Shown here: one piece after another, positions 8,683 to 17,605 of the stretch
Layout of the letters: the number at the start of each line of letters is the position of its first letter
Position numbering within the stretch: the first letter of the stretch is position 1
Source of the DNA: an uncultured Eubacteriales bacterium
GTDB taxonomy: Bacteria > Bacillota > Clostridia > Oscillospirales > CAG-272
Assembly: GCA_934462825.1 (NCBI GenBank)
Contig: CAKSIP010000004.1
Location: 29,292-93,291, forward strand
Direction: 5' to 3'
Length of the DNA stretch: 64,000 bases
Translations under genes and position numbers: made by a program
The notes under the pieces: generated by a model
The model's database searches: none
What the model saw: only the letters and a program-made list of their open reading frames with translations
What the model was told of the DNA's origin: nothing

Positions 8683-9933
8683 TTAGTTGTCTACGTTCAG
8701 CTCTGTAATGCCGTCAATTCTTACATCGAAGTAAGGAGCGGAGCGGAAGTCGGACTCTGCGAAGTAACCGTCTTTGATTACTTCATGGCCTTCCACCTTA
8801 TAGGAGGTCTGCTTCTCGCCCTTAACCGTGTAGGAATCGGTCGAGAACACATGAATCTTACCTGCCTCAAAATCCTTAACTACAGCCTTGAGCTTTTCAA
8901 CTGTATCGCTGGTTGCTGCATCCTTGTTGAGCTTGCTCAGCACAACCGAACCGGTTGCAAGTGTGCCGCACCAGTTGGCATCAATGGTCTTATTGTTTAC
9001 TGCACCGTCGATGATGTAGTAGAAGTAAGGTGCCCAGTTAATAGCAGAAGAAATCACGAACGTCTTGGGGCAGGAAAGAACTGTGCTGCCGTTGTAAGAA
9101 ACGTTCGGAACGCCGGCTGTCTCGCAAGCCTCGGGAGCGCCCATGGAGTCTGCATGCTGGCTGATAAGAACGCATTTGTCGTTTTTGATCAGGGATTCAG
9201 CGGCCTGTTTCTCCTTGGTATAGTCATACCACATTCTGGTGTAACGAACCTTCATGGTAACGTCCGGGCAAACCGATCTTGCGCCGAGGAAGAAGGATGT
9301 GTAACCGGAAACCACTTCTGCGTAGGGGAATGCGCCAACATAACCGATGACGGCTTCTTCCTTCTTGATTTTACCGGAATCAATCATTTCCTTGATCTTC
9401 AGGCCGGCAGCCACACCTGCAAGGTATCTGCCTTCATAAATGGAAGCAAATGCATTGTGGTAGTTGCTGGGAACATTTTCCAAGCCTGCCTGGGTTCCGG
9501 TAGCATGGCAGAACTGAACATTGGGGTTCTCCTGTGCTGCCTTGATCATGTTAGCTTCATGGCCGAAAGAATCGGCAAAAACGATTTTGCAGCCTTTGGT
9601 AACCAATCTCTTAGCGGCATCGTAGCAGTCGTTTCCTTCTTCGGAAATGTTCTTTTCAATAATAATCTGATCGTCTTTCAGGCCGAGGTGTGCTTTTACT
9701 TTGTTAACAGCGTTGATGAAGTTCAGGTCATAAGTGGAGTTTTCATCATGAAGAAGAATGAAACCGATCTTGAAGTCTTCCGGCACGGTAAACTTTGCAC
9801 CCAATGCCACGTCCTCAAGTATCGTAACCTGCTCACCGGTCTTTTCATCTTCCTTTTTGCACGAAGCAAGACCAAGACACAGCGAAGCTGCCATTACCAC
9901 CACGAGGGCAAGGGACAGAATTTTCTTGAACAT
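8683..9933 (-). CDS. bmpA: BMP-family nucleoside-binding lipoprotein
   Basis: A 416-residue basic membrane protein family lipoprotein. The signal is MFKK plus a hydrophobic stretch ending in the LASC lipobox (C25). The mature part starts with an acidic linker and then the periplasmic-binding fold. BMP features include FADSFGHEANMIKAA, HATGTQAG and IGYVGAFPYAEVVSGY. Members bind purine nucleosides (PnrA, NupN) and feed NupOPQ. It is the first gene of the operon. Two stem-loops follow it and a third lies in its leader. A high Lys content and clean codons suggest strong expression, but that is only an impression. Confidence 0.93.
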   Translation of the reverse strand: MFKKILSLALVVVMAASLCLGLASCKKEDEKTGEQVTILEDVALGAKFTVPEDFKIGFILLHDENSTYDLNFINAVNKVKAHLGLKDDQIIIEKNISEEGNDCYDAAKRLVTKGCKIVFADSFGHEANMIKAAQENPNVQFCHATGTQAGLENVPSNYHNAFASIYEGRYLAGVAAGLKIKEMIDSGKIKKEEAVIGYVGAFPYAEVVSGYTSFFLGARSVCPDVTMKVRYTRMWYDYTKEKQAAESLIKNDKCVLISQHADSMGAPEACETAGVPNVSYNGSTVLSCPKTFVISSAINWAPYFYYIIDGAVNNKTIDANWCGTLATGSVVLSKLNKDAATSDTVEKLKAVVKDFEAGKIHVFSTDSYTVKGEKQTSYKVEGHEVIKDGYFAESDFRSAPYFDVRIDGITELNVDN

Positions 9934-10427
9934 TTTTTGTTCCTCCGTTTTTTGTTTTTTTATGTTATTTTACAAAGGGATATGGCATCCCTAATTGTAA
10001 CAAAAGAATGGGAAATGCACCTTTCACGCTTTTCGCGTGGCGCACACGGCAATGAAAAAAGGCGAAACCGATTACCGCTCTGGCAATTTCATTTCGTCTT
10101 ATTCCTCTTGCATTCTATATATTTAGAACAGAATTTACACTTTCCCCGTGGTCGTTTTCCGAAAGGGAGGTATAATTTCCTACTTTATTATAAGCATGAT
10201 AGTTACACTTATTGCGTTGAATTTGATTATCCATGCCAACGTATGAAAGAAAGCATTTCAAGGACGTCATCCCTTTTCCTCCGAAAATCATATTTCTTTT
10301 GCAACAAGTATAGATACATTATACACGAAACAACGCAAAAATACAATAGCCAATCTGCACAATTTTTTAAAAAATGTGACGATTTTGTTCGACAATGTGT
10401 TTATTTCGCCATTTTTTTCATTGACAG
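9934..10427. other. 494-bp intergenic leader of bmpA, no gene seen
   Basis: No convincing coding sequence is present. It holds a stem-loop (9970-10000) close to the bmpA ribosome binding site. I could not find a clean -35/-10 pair for bmpA, nor the conserved core of a purine riboswitch. The region is AT-rich and could hold an unrecognised regulatory RNA. Confidence 0.5.
9970..10000 (-). promoter_or_regulatory. Leader stem-loop upstream of bmpA
   Basis: TTACAA-AGGGAT, a 5-nt loop, then ATCCCT-AA-TTGTAA give a 12-bp stem broken only by an AA bulge. It ends about 37 nt before the bmpA ATG, so it could affect translation or mRNA stability. Confidence 0.5.
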
Positions 10428-11285
10428 CTACAGTTTTTCGATCAAATCCGCAATGACTCCGTCACTGCAAGAGCAAAGGCAAAGATCCGCAACTTTTTTG
10501 ACATCCTCATGGGCATTGGACGGGCAAACCGCGACATCGGCCGCCATCAACATGGGAAGATCGTTTTCATAATCGCCGCAAGCATAAATTTTCGGCACGC
10601 TGCCCCGGAGCGCGTAGTACTCCCGCAGGCATGCAATGACGCGTGCTTTGGTGCAACACTTTGTCTGAATTTCAAAATACGTTCCCGAGGATTTGACATA
10701 TTCATAGCAAGGGCCAAACTCCTTTTCGCAAGCCGCACGCAAACGGTCAAGCAAATCAGATTCTCCCCGCACCACGATTTTATACCACTCCTCCCCCGTC
10801 CACGTTTCGGGAGGAAGCCAATAATAGGAGCTTCCGAGAATATCCGGCACAAATTCCTGCTGAATATAAGCATTGGACACCGCCACGCCGATACCGTCCT
10901 TCGTGGAAATTCGGATTCCCAGGGTGGGATCCCAGGTATGCACGAAGCGAGCAACTTGCAAGGCCGTTTCTTTTTTCATATAAACCGGGAGCATGGATTC
11001 CTGCTTGCGGAAATCATACAGATAGGCGCCATTCACCATTCCTCCCGGCGCGTTGGCAATTTGGGCAGCCATGGGGACAGCATTCAAAATAGTCTGATGA
11101 TTTCTTCCGCTGGAAAAGGTGAACCGACCGCCTTCTTTTTCAAAAGCCTCAATCGCGCGAAGATTTCTTTCCACCACGGTTTTCTCAAAAGAAAGAAACG
11201 TATTATCCAAATCGCTGACGATCAAAATATTTTCATATTTCCCCGCTTTTCCCACTTTTTCCACGTTTTCCGCTTTTTCCACCAC
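10428..11285 (-). CDS. HAD-family (Cof-type) phosphatase
   Basis: A cytoplasmic haloacid-dehalogenase phosphatase of 285 residues. Motif I is SDLDNTFL (about 26-33, the first Asp being the nucleophile), motif II is FSSGR, and motif IV is GDYENDLPML near the C-terminus. The cap is of the Cof/C2 type, which commonly acts on sugar phosphates or flavin precursors; the substrate is unknown. The start is a GTG preceded by AAGGAG. The first codons are a 9-nt tandem repeat that encodes a run like VEK-AEN-VEK-VGK-AGK, which is not part of the conserved fold. It is the last gene of the run that begins at queA. Confidence 0.88.
   Translation of the reverse strand: MVEKAENVEKVGKAGKYENILIVSDLDNTFLSFEKTVVERNLRAIEAFEKEGGRFTFSSGRNHQTILNAVPMAAQIANAPGGMVNGAYLYDFRKQESMLPVYMKKETALQVARFVHTWDPTLGIRISTKDGIGVAVSNAYIQQEFVPDILGSSYYWLPPETWTGEEWYKIVVRGESDLLDRLRAACEKEFGPCYEYVKSSGTYFEIQTKCCTKARVIACLREYYALRGSVPKIYACGDYENDLPMLMAADVAVCPSNAHEDVKKVADLCLCSCSDGVIADLIEKL
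11235..11285 (-). repeat. 9-nt tandem repeat encoding the HAD N-terminus
   Basis: Units such as GTGGAAAAA, GCGGAAAAC, GTGGAAAAA, GTGGGAAAA and GCGGGGAAA follow the start codon. The period is a multiple of three, so length changes would keep the frame. Confidence 0.6.
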
Positions 11286-11310
11286 TCAAATCTCCTTTTT
11301 TTGGTTTCCG

Positions 11311-12324
11311 TTATCGGCTCATTTTTCTCAGTTTTTGCAAAAGCCGCTGCATGTTGTCCGGAAGCTCGCACGAAAAATGCATTTCCTCCCGTGTAGACGG
11401 ATGAATCAAATGAAGCTCTCCCGCATGCAAGCACTGTCCGTCCATTTCGGCCTGATTATGGCGCCAAAAGGCGGTATTCTCCCCGCCATAAAGCGGATCG
11501 CCCAAAATCGGATGGCCGAGCATAGCCATATGAACCCGAATCTGATGGGTACGTCCCGTTTCCAATTCGCACCGCACAAACGTAAAGCCGGGAAAACGCT
11601 CCAGCACTTGGTAATGCGTAACGGCCGGCTTTGCACTTTGCGCAGGATCGCGCACCACCGCCATTTTTTTTCGGTCGGCAGGGTTCCGTCCGATTGGTGC
11701 ATTGACCGTCCCTTCCTCCTCCCGAAGGTTGCCGCAGAGGATGGCGTAATACACGCGGCGAACGGTATGCGTTTTTAGCTGATCGGAAAGGATCGCATGC
11801 GCCGCATCGTTTTTGGCCACGACCAAAAGTCCGCTGGTATCCTTATCAATTCGATGAACGATGCCGGGGCGAATCACGCCGCCCACACCGGATAATGAGC
11901 TGCCGCAATGATACATGAGTGCATTGGCCAAGGTACCGTTTGGATTGCCGGGCGCCGGATGCACCACCATGCCGGACGGCTTATTCACCACCACAATATC
12001 CGCATCCTCGTACACAATCGCAAGCGGGATGTTTTCAGGAACGCACTCCCAAACCTCCGGCTCCGGATATTGAAGAAAAATCCGGTCGCCGGATTTTACT
12101 TTATATTTTTTTTCTTCGTTTCGATCATTTACCATGACAAGGCCGTTTTCCAGCAAACGCACCACGGCGGCACGGGAAATCCCCGTCATCGCGGCCACTG
12201 CCGCATCCAACCGCTCCCCGGCCTGCGCTTCCGTCACTGCAAGCAGGGCGTGGTTTTCCAATTCGGCTCCTGCTTTTTCTCTTTCAGCTTCGGTCATGTT
12301 TGTCATCGGCGCTTGGGTTGTCAT
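11311..12324 (-). CDS. rluD: RluD-family 23S rRNA/tRNA pseudouridine synthase
   Basis: A pseudouridine synthase that isomerises uridines in structured RNA, most likely 23S rRNA. An S4 RNA-binding domain comes first (RLDAAVAAMTGISRAAVVRLLENG), then the catalytic domain with HRIDKDTSGLLVVAKND, whose Asp is the nucleophile. The C-terminal part has the usual RTHQIRVHMA and HPILGDPLYGG. The start is uncertain: the frame is open back to 12405, but there it only has a TTG codon and a repetitive Lys/Ala run that also encodes the LspA tail. I chose the ATG at 12324; ATGs at 12306 and 12297 are also possible, and none has a strong ribosome site. It overlaps lspA. Confidence 0.9.
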   Translation of the reverse strand: MTTQAPMTNMTEAEREKAGAELENHALLAVTEAQAGERLDAAVAAMTGISRAAVVRLLENGLVMVNDRNEEKKYKVKSGDRIFLQYPEPEVWECVPENIPLAIVYEDADIVVVNKPSGMVVHPAPGNPNGTLANALMYHCGSSLSGVGGVIRPGIVHRIDKDTSGLLVVAKNDAAHAILSDQLKTHTVRRVYYAILCGNLREEEGTVNAPIGRNPADRKKMAVVRDPAQSAKPAVTHYQVLERFPGFTFVRCELETGRTHQIRVHMAMLGHPILGDPLYGGENTAFWRHNQAEMDGQCLHAGELHLIHPSTREEMHFSCELPDNMQRLLQKLRKMSR

Positions 12325-12988
12325 GATTTTTCGTTTCGCCCGTTCTCTCCGAATCGGCCGTTGCGTCTTTTTCGTCTTCGCTTTCACTTTCGCTTTTGCT
12401 TTCAACTTCGTTTTTGCCTTTGCCTTTGCCTTCGTCTTCGCCTTCGCCTTTGCTTTCGTCAGTTACAGGCAAGCACGAAGGTTCGGCGCCGGAGCTTGTA
12501 GAAGACGCCACCGCAAGTTTTTCTTTTTTTGCCTCTTTCACGATAGAAAGAATCAAGTGCAGCATCAAAAGTCCGGCTCCCACGCAGACAAAAGAATCGG
12601 CGACATTGAAAATATAGCTCCAGACCTTCGGAAAAGCGATAAAATCAATAAAGTCCACAACATATCCAAGGAAAATCCTATCCACCATATTGCCGAGGCC
12701 GCCGCCTGCAATAAACGCAATCGCAATGCAAGCCAGCTGACTTTTCGGCCTCCATCGAACCATATACACGATAATGGCGGCCAACGCCAACGTAGACAGC
12801 AAGAGGAACACCCAGCGATGCTCCGACAGTATGCCGAAAGCGGCGCCTTTATTGGTAACGTAGGTAAACTGAAGCACGTTTTTGAGAACGACAAAAGACT
12901 CTTTTCCTTCCAGGCAGATAATCGCCAGCCACTTTGTCATTTGATCCAGGTAAATAATTCCGCACACAATGGCGAAAAACATTCCCAT
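12284..12988 (-). CDS. lspA: Lipoprotein signal peptidase II with charged tail
   Basis: A membrane aspartyl protease that removes signal peptides from lipoproteins; this window alone encodes two such lipoproteins. Four membrane segments are visible. The two catalytic aspartates lie in GNMVDR and FNVADSF. The start at 12988 follows AAGGAGATACGT; a longer frame upstream would run through the 13016-13051 hairpin. LspA is normally about 150-170 residues, but this one has 234. The extra 70 or so residues form a Glu/Lys/Ser tail built by a 6-nt DNA repeat. The 3' end overlaps the rluD start region. The tail has no known role and could be slack coding around the overlap. Confidence 0.92.
   Translation of the reverse strand: MGMFFAIVCGIIYLDQMTKWLAIICLEGKESFVVLKNVLQFTYVTNKGAAFGILSEHRWVFLLLSTLALAAIIVYMVRWRPKSQLACIAIAFIAGGGLGNMVDRIFLGYVVDFIDFIAFPKVWSYIFNVADSFVCVGAGLLMLHLILSIVKEAKKEKLAVASSTSSGAEPSCLPVTDESKGEGEDEGKGKGKNEVESKSESESEDEKDATADSERTGETKNHDNPSADDKHDRS
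12366..12458 (-). repeat. Degenerate 6-nt repeat in the lspA 3' end
   Basis: About 15 units of the form RAARRC on the minus strand encode alternating charged residues in the LspA tail. In another frame the same DNA gives the Lys/Ala run in front of rluD. Confidence 0.65.
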
Positions 12989-13015
12989 ACGTATCTCCTT
13001 TCCCTGATTTTCAAA

Positions 13016-13051
13016 CAAGAAGCTATCGCGCATTTGCGGGACAGCTTCTTG
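13016..13051 (-). terminator. Stem-loop between ileS and lspA
   Basis: CAAGAAGCT and AGCTTCTTG close an 18-nt apical region that is partly self-complementary. TTGTTTG follows on the minus strand. It is a weak terminator or processing site. Confidence 0.5.
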
Positions 13052-13066
13052 CAGGTAAAACTATTT

Positions 13067-15913
13067 TCAGTCTTTCAACGAGGATTCGCTCTTGGCACTC
13101 TCAACGATAGCGCGGCATCTTTCACAAAGGAAGCCTCCCTCCGTTTGAACGCCCTGTTCCGAATAGCTCCAGCAACGGTCGCATTTATGTCCGTCCGCCG
13201 GCTCTACCAAAACCGCAATGTCGGAATTTTCCGCGCGAAAAGCATTCTCAGGCGCTGCTGCATCGACCACGGTTGCCTTGGAAACGATGTAGACCGTAGA
13301 AAGTCCGTCTGCTCCCGTCAGGGGAAATTGGGACAAGAGGGCAAAAAGCTCCGGGTTTTGGGTGTAAACCGTAACCTTGGCATCCAGCGACTTGCCGATT
13401 CTCTTTTCGGCTCTAGCCATCTCCAAAGCTTTCATCACATCATCTCTGTGCTCAAACAGCCGATCCCACTTTGTGCGGAGGTCAGCAAAGGTCAGCGCCT
13501 CGTCAAAGTCGGGCATTTCATTGAGGAACACGCTTTCTTTGACGTCGGAGGCCTTATGCGGCATAGTCTGCCATATTTCTTCCGAAGTAAACGCGATGAG
13601 CGGCGCCACAAGTCTTGTCAACGCGCTGAGCACGATATACATGGCCGTCTGTGCCGAGCGGCGTGCCGATCCGTTTTTCTTTTCCACATACAAGCGGTCT
13701 TTGGTAATATCAATATAAAGCTTGGAAAGATCCACGGTGCAGAAGTTATTGATACCATGATAAACCACATGAAATTCATATTCGTTATAGGCACGTCTTA
13801 CCGTAGCAGCCAAATCGTTAACTTTGGAGATCACCCATTTATCTATATCGCAGCACGCGTTGACGTCCAGCATATCGGTATCGGGGTTGAAATCGCCCAA
13901 GTTGGCCATCAGAATACGGGCGGTATTCCGAATTTTACGATAGGTTTCGGAAAGCTGACCGAAAATCGTATCCGAAACGCGAACATCCACACGATAATCG
14001 CTGGAAGCCACCCACAAGCGCACGATGTCCGCGCCGTATTTTTTAATCATTTCTTCGGGGGCAATGGAGTTGCCGAGCGATTTGTGCATGGCTTTTCCTT
14101 CGCCGTCCACAACCCAACCGTGTGTCAAAACCGCTTTATAAGGAGCGCCCTGTCCCTTTGCGCCGACAGCCGTCAGCATGGAGGATTGGAACCAGCCGCG
14201 ATATTGGTCTGCGCCTTCAAGGTACAAATCAGCCGGCCACTTGAGCTGCGGATTTCCTTCCAGAACGGCAAAATGAGAGGAGCCGGAATCAAACCAGCCG
14301 TCCAATGTATCGGTTTCTTTGGAAAAATGTTTGCCGCCGCAATGAGGGCAGACGAAAGCATCTCCGAGGATCTCCGAAGCGTCGGTATCAAACCAGGCAT
14401 TGGAGCCTTTTTCGCCAAACAAGCGCGACACCTTTTCAATCGTTTCGTCCGTACAAACGGGTTTATGGCAATCCTCGCAATAGAACACCGGGATCGGAAG
14501 TCCCCAATGGCGTTGCCGCGAAATGCACCAATCGGCGCGTTCACGAATCATCTGCACCATTCTTTCGGCGCCCCATGCAGGAATCCATTGCACAGCATCG
14601 CTGGCCTTGGCCGCATCTTCCTTGAAGGAATCGACCGAGCAGAACCACTGCGGAGTGGCGCGGAAAATGATCGGATGCTTGCAGCGCCAGCAGTGCGGGT
14701 AGCTATGCACGACCTCCTCCGAAGCAAACAAGGCGCCCGATTCTTTCATATCGGCAAGAATCGCCTCATTGGATTCCGCATAATACATACCTGCGTATTT
14801 ACCGGCATCGGCGGTTTGATAGCCGCGATCATCGACCGGCACAATACTCTCTATTTTATATTTACGGCAAGTTTGGTAGTCATCCGCACCAAAGCCGGGA
14901 GCGGTATGCACACATCCGGTACCGCTATCCATCGTAACGTAATCGGCGTTTACAATCACGCTTTCTCTGTCCAAGAACGGATGCATAGCCTTCAAATATT
15001 CCAGCTCTTGTCCGAGAAAATGCTTTACGATCTCATAGGAGGTTACGTTGCCGGCCTTCATTGTGCTCTCGCAAAGGGCCTCTGCCACAATGTAAAACTC
15101 CCCGTTATCTGCTTTTACAACCACGTAGTCCTCTGTCGGATTGAGCGCGATGGCCAGGTTTCCGGGCAATGTCCATGTAGTGGTTGTCCAAATGATAAAG
15201 TAAGTTTTATCAAGGTCGCACACATCGGACAGTTTTCCCATATCCTCCTTGACCTTGAATTTCACATAAATGGAAGTACATTTATCGTCTTTATATTCAA
15301 TTTCGGCTTCTGCCAAGGCGGTTTCGTCATGAGGGCACCAATAAACCGGCTTAAGGCCTTTATAAATATAGCCCTTTTTGAACATTTCCCCAAACACTTT
15401 GACTTCGCGGGCTTCAAAAGAGGGATTCATGGTCAAGTAAGGATGCTGCCAATCACCGCTAACGCCCAAACGGATAAACTGTCCGCGCTGAATATCCACG
15501 AAATCGGACGCAAACTTATGGCAAGCGTTGCGAAATTCGGGAATCGACATTTTTTTGCGATCCAACTTATTCTTTTTGATAATCGCGCTTTCAATCGGCA
15601 TTCCGTGGTTATCCCAGCCGGGAATATACGGAGCGCGGAAGCCCATCATGGTTTTCGATTTATTGATAAAATCTTTGAGGATTTTATTCATGGCGGTTCC
15701 CATGTGGATATTTCCATTGGAAAAGGGAGGGCCGTCATGCAATATGAAAGTCGGTTTGTTTTCGCCCGCCTTCTGCATTTTGCCATACAAGTCGATACTA
15801 TCCCAATACTTGATAGTTTCCGGCTCTCTTTGCGGCAGGTTGGCACGCATAGAAAAAGCCGTATTCGGCAGGTTTAGGGTTGAGGTGTAGTCCTTTGACA
15901 TATCCTTAGCCAT
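13067..15913 (-). CDS. ileS: Isoleucyl-tRNA synthetase
   Basis: A class I synthetase of 948 residues that charges tRNA-Ile. The HIGH signature appears as HMGT in PPFSNGNIHMGTAMNK, and the KMSKS loop appears as KAMHKSLGN. The editing (CP1) domain has TWTLPGNLAIA. The C-terminus carries a zinc site, CDRCW followed by CERCR. The ATG at 15913 has AAAGGAG upstream; a longer reading to 15946 is not needed. The gene follows yggT after 48 bp, too short for a T-box leader, so Ile-tRNA sensing is not expected at this site. Confidence 0.97.
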   Translation of the reverse strand: MAKDMSKDYTSTLNLPNTAFSMRANLPQREPETIKYWDSIDLYGKMQKAGENKPTFILHDGPPFSNGNIHMGTAMNKILKDFINKSKTMMGFRAPYIPGWDNHGMPIESAIIKKNKLDRKKMSIPEFRNACHKFASDFVDIQRGQFIRLGVSGDWQHPYLTMNPSFEAREVKVFGEMFKKGYIYKGLKPVYWCPHDETALAEAEIEYKDDKCTSIYVKFKVKEDMGKLSDVCDLDKTYFIIWTTTTWTLPGNLAIALNPTEDYVVVKADNGEFYIVAEALCESTMKAGNVTSYEIVKHFLGQELEYLKAMHPFLDRESVIVNADYVTMDSGTGCVHTAPGFGADDYQTCRKYKIESIVPVDDRGYQTADAGKYAGMYYAESNEAILADMKESGALFASEEVVHSYPHCWRCKHPIIFRATPQWFCSVDSFKEDAAKASDAVQWIPAWGAERMVQMIRERADWCISRQRHWGLPIPVFYCEDCHKPVCTDETIEKVSRLFGEKGSNAWFDTDASEILGDAFVCPHCGGKHFSKETDTLDGWFDSGSSHFAVLEGNPQLKWPADLYLEGADQYRGWFQSSMLTAVGAKGQGAPYKAVLTHGWVVDGEGKAMHKSLGNSIAPEEMIKKYGADIVRLWVASSDYRVDVRVSDTIFGQLSETYRKIRNTARILMANLGDFNPDTDMLDVNACCDIDKWVISKVNDLAATVRRAYNEYEFHVVYHGINNFCTVDLSKLYIDITKDRLYVEKKNGSARRSAQTAMYIVLSALTRLVAPLIAFTSEEIWQTMPHKASDVKESVFLNEMPDFDEALTFADLRTKWDRLFEHRDDVMKALEMARAEKRIGKSLDAKVTVYTQNPELFALLSQFPLTGADGLSTVYIVSKATVVDAAAPENAFRAENSDIAVLVEPADGHKCDRCWSYSEQGVQTEGGFLCERCRAIVESAKSESSLKD

Positions 15914-15961
15914 CTTGTTGTTATCTCCTTTAGTCTTAACTAACAATCTTTGCTTGCCCGG

Positions 15962-16237
15962 TCAAAACCACAAGCCGAGCAATGTGCTGAGAATCACCAG
16001 CACAATTTGTGTAAAAAACAGCGCCATATCAATCGGCAGTGAAGAAAGCGTTTCCGACTTGCTGATGAGCCAACGCATCGGCCCGATCAGCGGCTCCGTC
16101 ACAGCGTATAAAAATTGAAGAATCCCGCTTGTCTCATCGAAAAACCACGACAGAATTGCTCGCAAGAGGATCAACCCGATCATCATATCAACGAAAACAA
16201 GAAGAATATGGCCAAGCACCTGCGACAATGTGTTCAA
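15962..16237 (-). CDS. YggT-family membrane protein
   Basis: A 91-residue protein with two hydrophobic segments and the family motif LRAILSWF...VTEPLIGPMR. YggT (YlmG) proteins lie in the Gram-positive division cluster next to sepF and are thought to help membrane protein assembly or nucleoid/septum organisation. Translation starts at a TTG, which is supported by a strong GGGAGG five bases upstream. It lies between sepF and ileS; in many Firmicutes an S4-domain gene (ylmH) and divIVA would lie between yggT and ileS, and both are missing here. Confidence 0.88.
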   Translation of the reverse strand: MNTLSQVLGHILLVFVDMMIGLILLRAILSWFFDETSGILQFLYAVTEPLIGPMRWLISKSETLSSLPIDMALFFTQIVLVILSTLLGLWF

Positions 16238-16274
16238 GTTTTCCTCCCAACCAAAACCGCTTTACAAATCTTTG

Positions 16275-16311
16275 GCACCCTGCTCTCGCCGCAAAGCGAT
16301 GCGCAGGGTGC
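16275..16311 (-). other. Stem-loop between sepF and yggT
   Basis: GCACCCTGC and GCAGGGTGC close a 19-nt region that itself contains a TCGC/GCGA mini-stem. There is no U-tract, so it is probably an intercistronic processing or stability element. Confidence 0.55.
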
Positions 16312-16345
16312 TGACAATGAAACAACTGCCTTTTGCGGTCGTACT

Positions 16346-16783
16346 TTATCTGTCGGTATCGTCCACGTCGTCAATTCCGCTGATATTTACATTTTTAGGA
16401 GCAAAAATCACGGAAGAACTGTTCGTCCATTTCACTTTTCCGTCGATGACATAGATAACGCCGCCGAGGTAATCCATCAGACGGATAATATTATCGCGGC
16501 TGAGTGCCTCAATATTGACGAATACGGCGTTTCCGTTCATCAGGCAACGGGCAATATCCTCGCGGTCATCGTAGCTTTTGGGGGTGATCAGCTTCATTTC
16601 AAAAGCCGAGCCTTCATTCAGCTCCTCCTGCGGCTCCTCGTCATAAACCTCGTCCACGCCGTTATCGTTCATATCATAATCATCATTTACAGCGTCTTCG
16701 TCGTCATAGTAGCCGTCACCGTAATCTGCATAGTTATCCTCATACTCATTTCTGTCTTTCTTGAGGAATTTAGGAAATTTCAT
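16346..16783 (-). CDS. sepF: Cell division protein SepF
   Basis: A 145-residue protein with a short basic amphipathic N-terminus (MKFPKFLKKDR, for membrane binding), an acidic Asp/Tyr-rich linker (about 13-55), and the SepF core (SYDDREDIARCLMNGNAVFVN ... RLMDYLGGVIYVIDG). SepF polymerises into rings that bundle FtsZ and tie it to the membrane. GGAGGGG precedes the ATG. It is flanked by yggS and yggT, the classic context. The acidic linker is longer and more Asp/Tyr-rich than I would expect, with no clear consequence. Confidence 0.93.
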   Translation of the reverse strand: MKFPKFLKKDRNEYEDNYADYGDGYYDDEDAVNDDYDMNDNGVDEVYDEEPQEELNEGSAFEMKLITPKSYDDREDIARCLMNGNAVFVNIEALSRDNIIRLMDYLGGVIYVIDGKVKWTNSSSVIFAPKNVNISGIDDVDDTDR

Positions 16784-16838
16784 GTTTGCCCCTCCGTTAT
16801 TTTATGGTGTTTTATATTTTTTGTTTTTTTATTCCGGC

Positions 16839-17549
16839 TTATTTTGCGTCGCCTTTGTCAAAAAAGCTACGCCCCACGCGCACAACGGTGCTTCCCTCCG
16901 CAATGGCTGCCTCAAAGCTCCCGCTCATCCCCATAGAAAGAACAGGCCTCTCTATATTATGTAACTTTTTCTGCCAAATGTCAAGAACTAATTGTGCAGT
17001 TTCGGAAAAATATTTTCGATATTCGTCGAAATCCGTGCAAATGGGAGCCATTGTCATGAATCCGCGAAGTTTCAGATGCTTATATGCCGTCAAAGATTGA
17101 CAAAAAGCTTCGGCTTGTTCGGGCATCACGCCGCTCTTATTCGCCTCACGTCCACAGTTGATCTCGCACAGCACGTCCATCGTCCGTCCGATTTTGGCGC
17201 ATTGGCGATCAATTTCCGCCGCCAGCTTTTCGCTGTCAAGGGAGTGGATCATATCCACTTTATCCGCGATATATTTCACTTTATTGACCTGCAGGGTTCC
17301 GATAAAATGAATGCTGAGGTTTTCACGATCCAGCCGATCATATCTTTCCAGCAGCTGTTGCACACGATTTTCCCCGATAACATTGATGCCGCACTCTTTG
17401 TGAAGATAGTTAATTTCATCCACATCCGCGTATTTTACTGCGGCAAGCAGGGTAATTTCGGCCGGATCGCGCCCGGACGCCAGCGCGGCCTCGCGGATTT
17501 TTGCCCGGATTGCCCGTGCGTTTTTTGCGATATATTCAAAATTTTCCAT
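16839..17549 (-). CDS. PLP homeostasis protein (YggS/PLPBP family)
   Basis: A 236-residue single-domain TIM barrel that carries pyridoxal phosphate and buffers the free cofactor; it has no known catalytic activity. K39 in LLAAVKYADVDEI is the expected PLP lysine. Family motifs NVIGENRVQQ, HFIGTLQVNKVK and MSGSFEAAIAEGSTVVRVG are present. The gene sits directly upstream of sepF as in many Gram-positives. Its start is preceded by a seven-unit heptamer tract with several AGGG-like segments instead of one clear ribosome binding site. Confidence 0.93.
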   Translation of the reverse strand: MENFEYIAKNARAIRAKIREAALASGRDPAEITLLAAVKYADVDEINYLHKECGINVIGENRVQQLLERYDRLDRENLSIHFIGTLQVNKVKYIADKVDMIHSLDSEKLAAEIDRQCAKIGRTMDVLCEINCGREANKSGVMPEQAEAFCQSLTAYKHLKLRGFMTMAPICTDFDEYRKYFSETAQLVLDIWQKKLHNIERPVLSMGMSGSFEAAIAEGSTVVRVGRSFFDKGDAK

Positions 17550-17556
17550 TTTTCAT

Positions 17557-17605
17557 GTTCCCTGTTCTCTGTTTTCTGTTCCCTATTTTCTATCCTCTGT
17601 TTTGT
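17557..17605 (-). repeat. Seven 7-nt tandem units before yggS
   Basis: Plus-strand units are GTTCCCT, GTTCTCT, GTTTTCT, GTTCCCT, ATTTTCT, ATCCTCT, GTTTTGT. They fill the whole gap between the HlyD-like stop and the yggS start and supply several weak Shine-Dalgarno-like AGGG segments on the mRNA. Confidence 0.75.

Noticed and set aside
8785..10572. 595-codon plus-strand frame across bmpA and its leader
   Set aside because: Mostly antisense to bmpA and low complexity beyond it; no start signals.
12134..15877. 1247-codon open frame on the plus strand opposite ileS and lspA
   Set aside because: It is a mirror of the minus-strand genes, caused by biased third positions. It has no ribosome site and its translation has no recognisable domain.
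15914..15961. T-box leader for ileS
   Set aside because: Only 48 bp separate yggT and ileS, too little for specifier and antiterminator stems.
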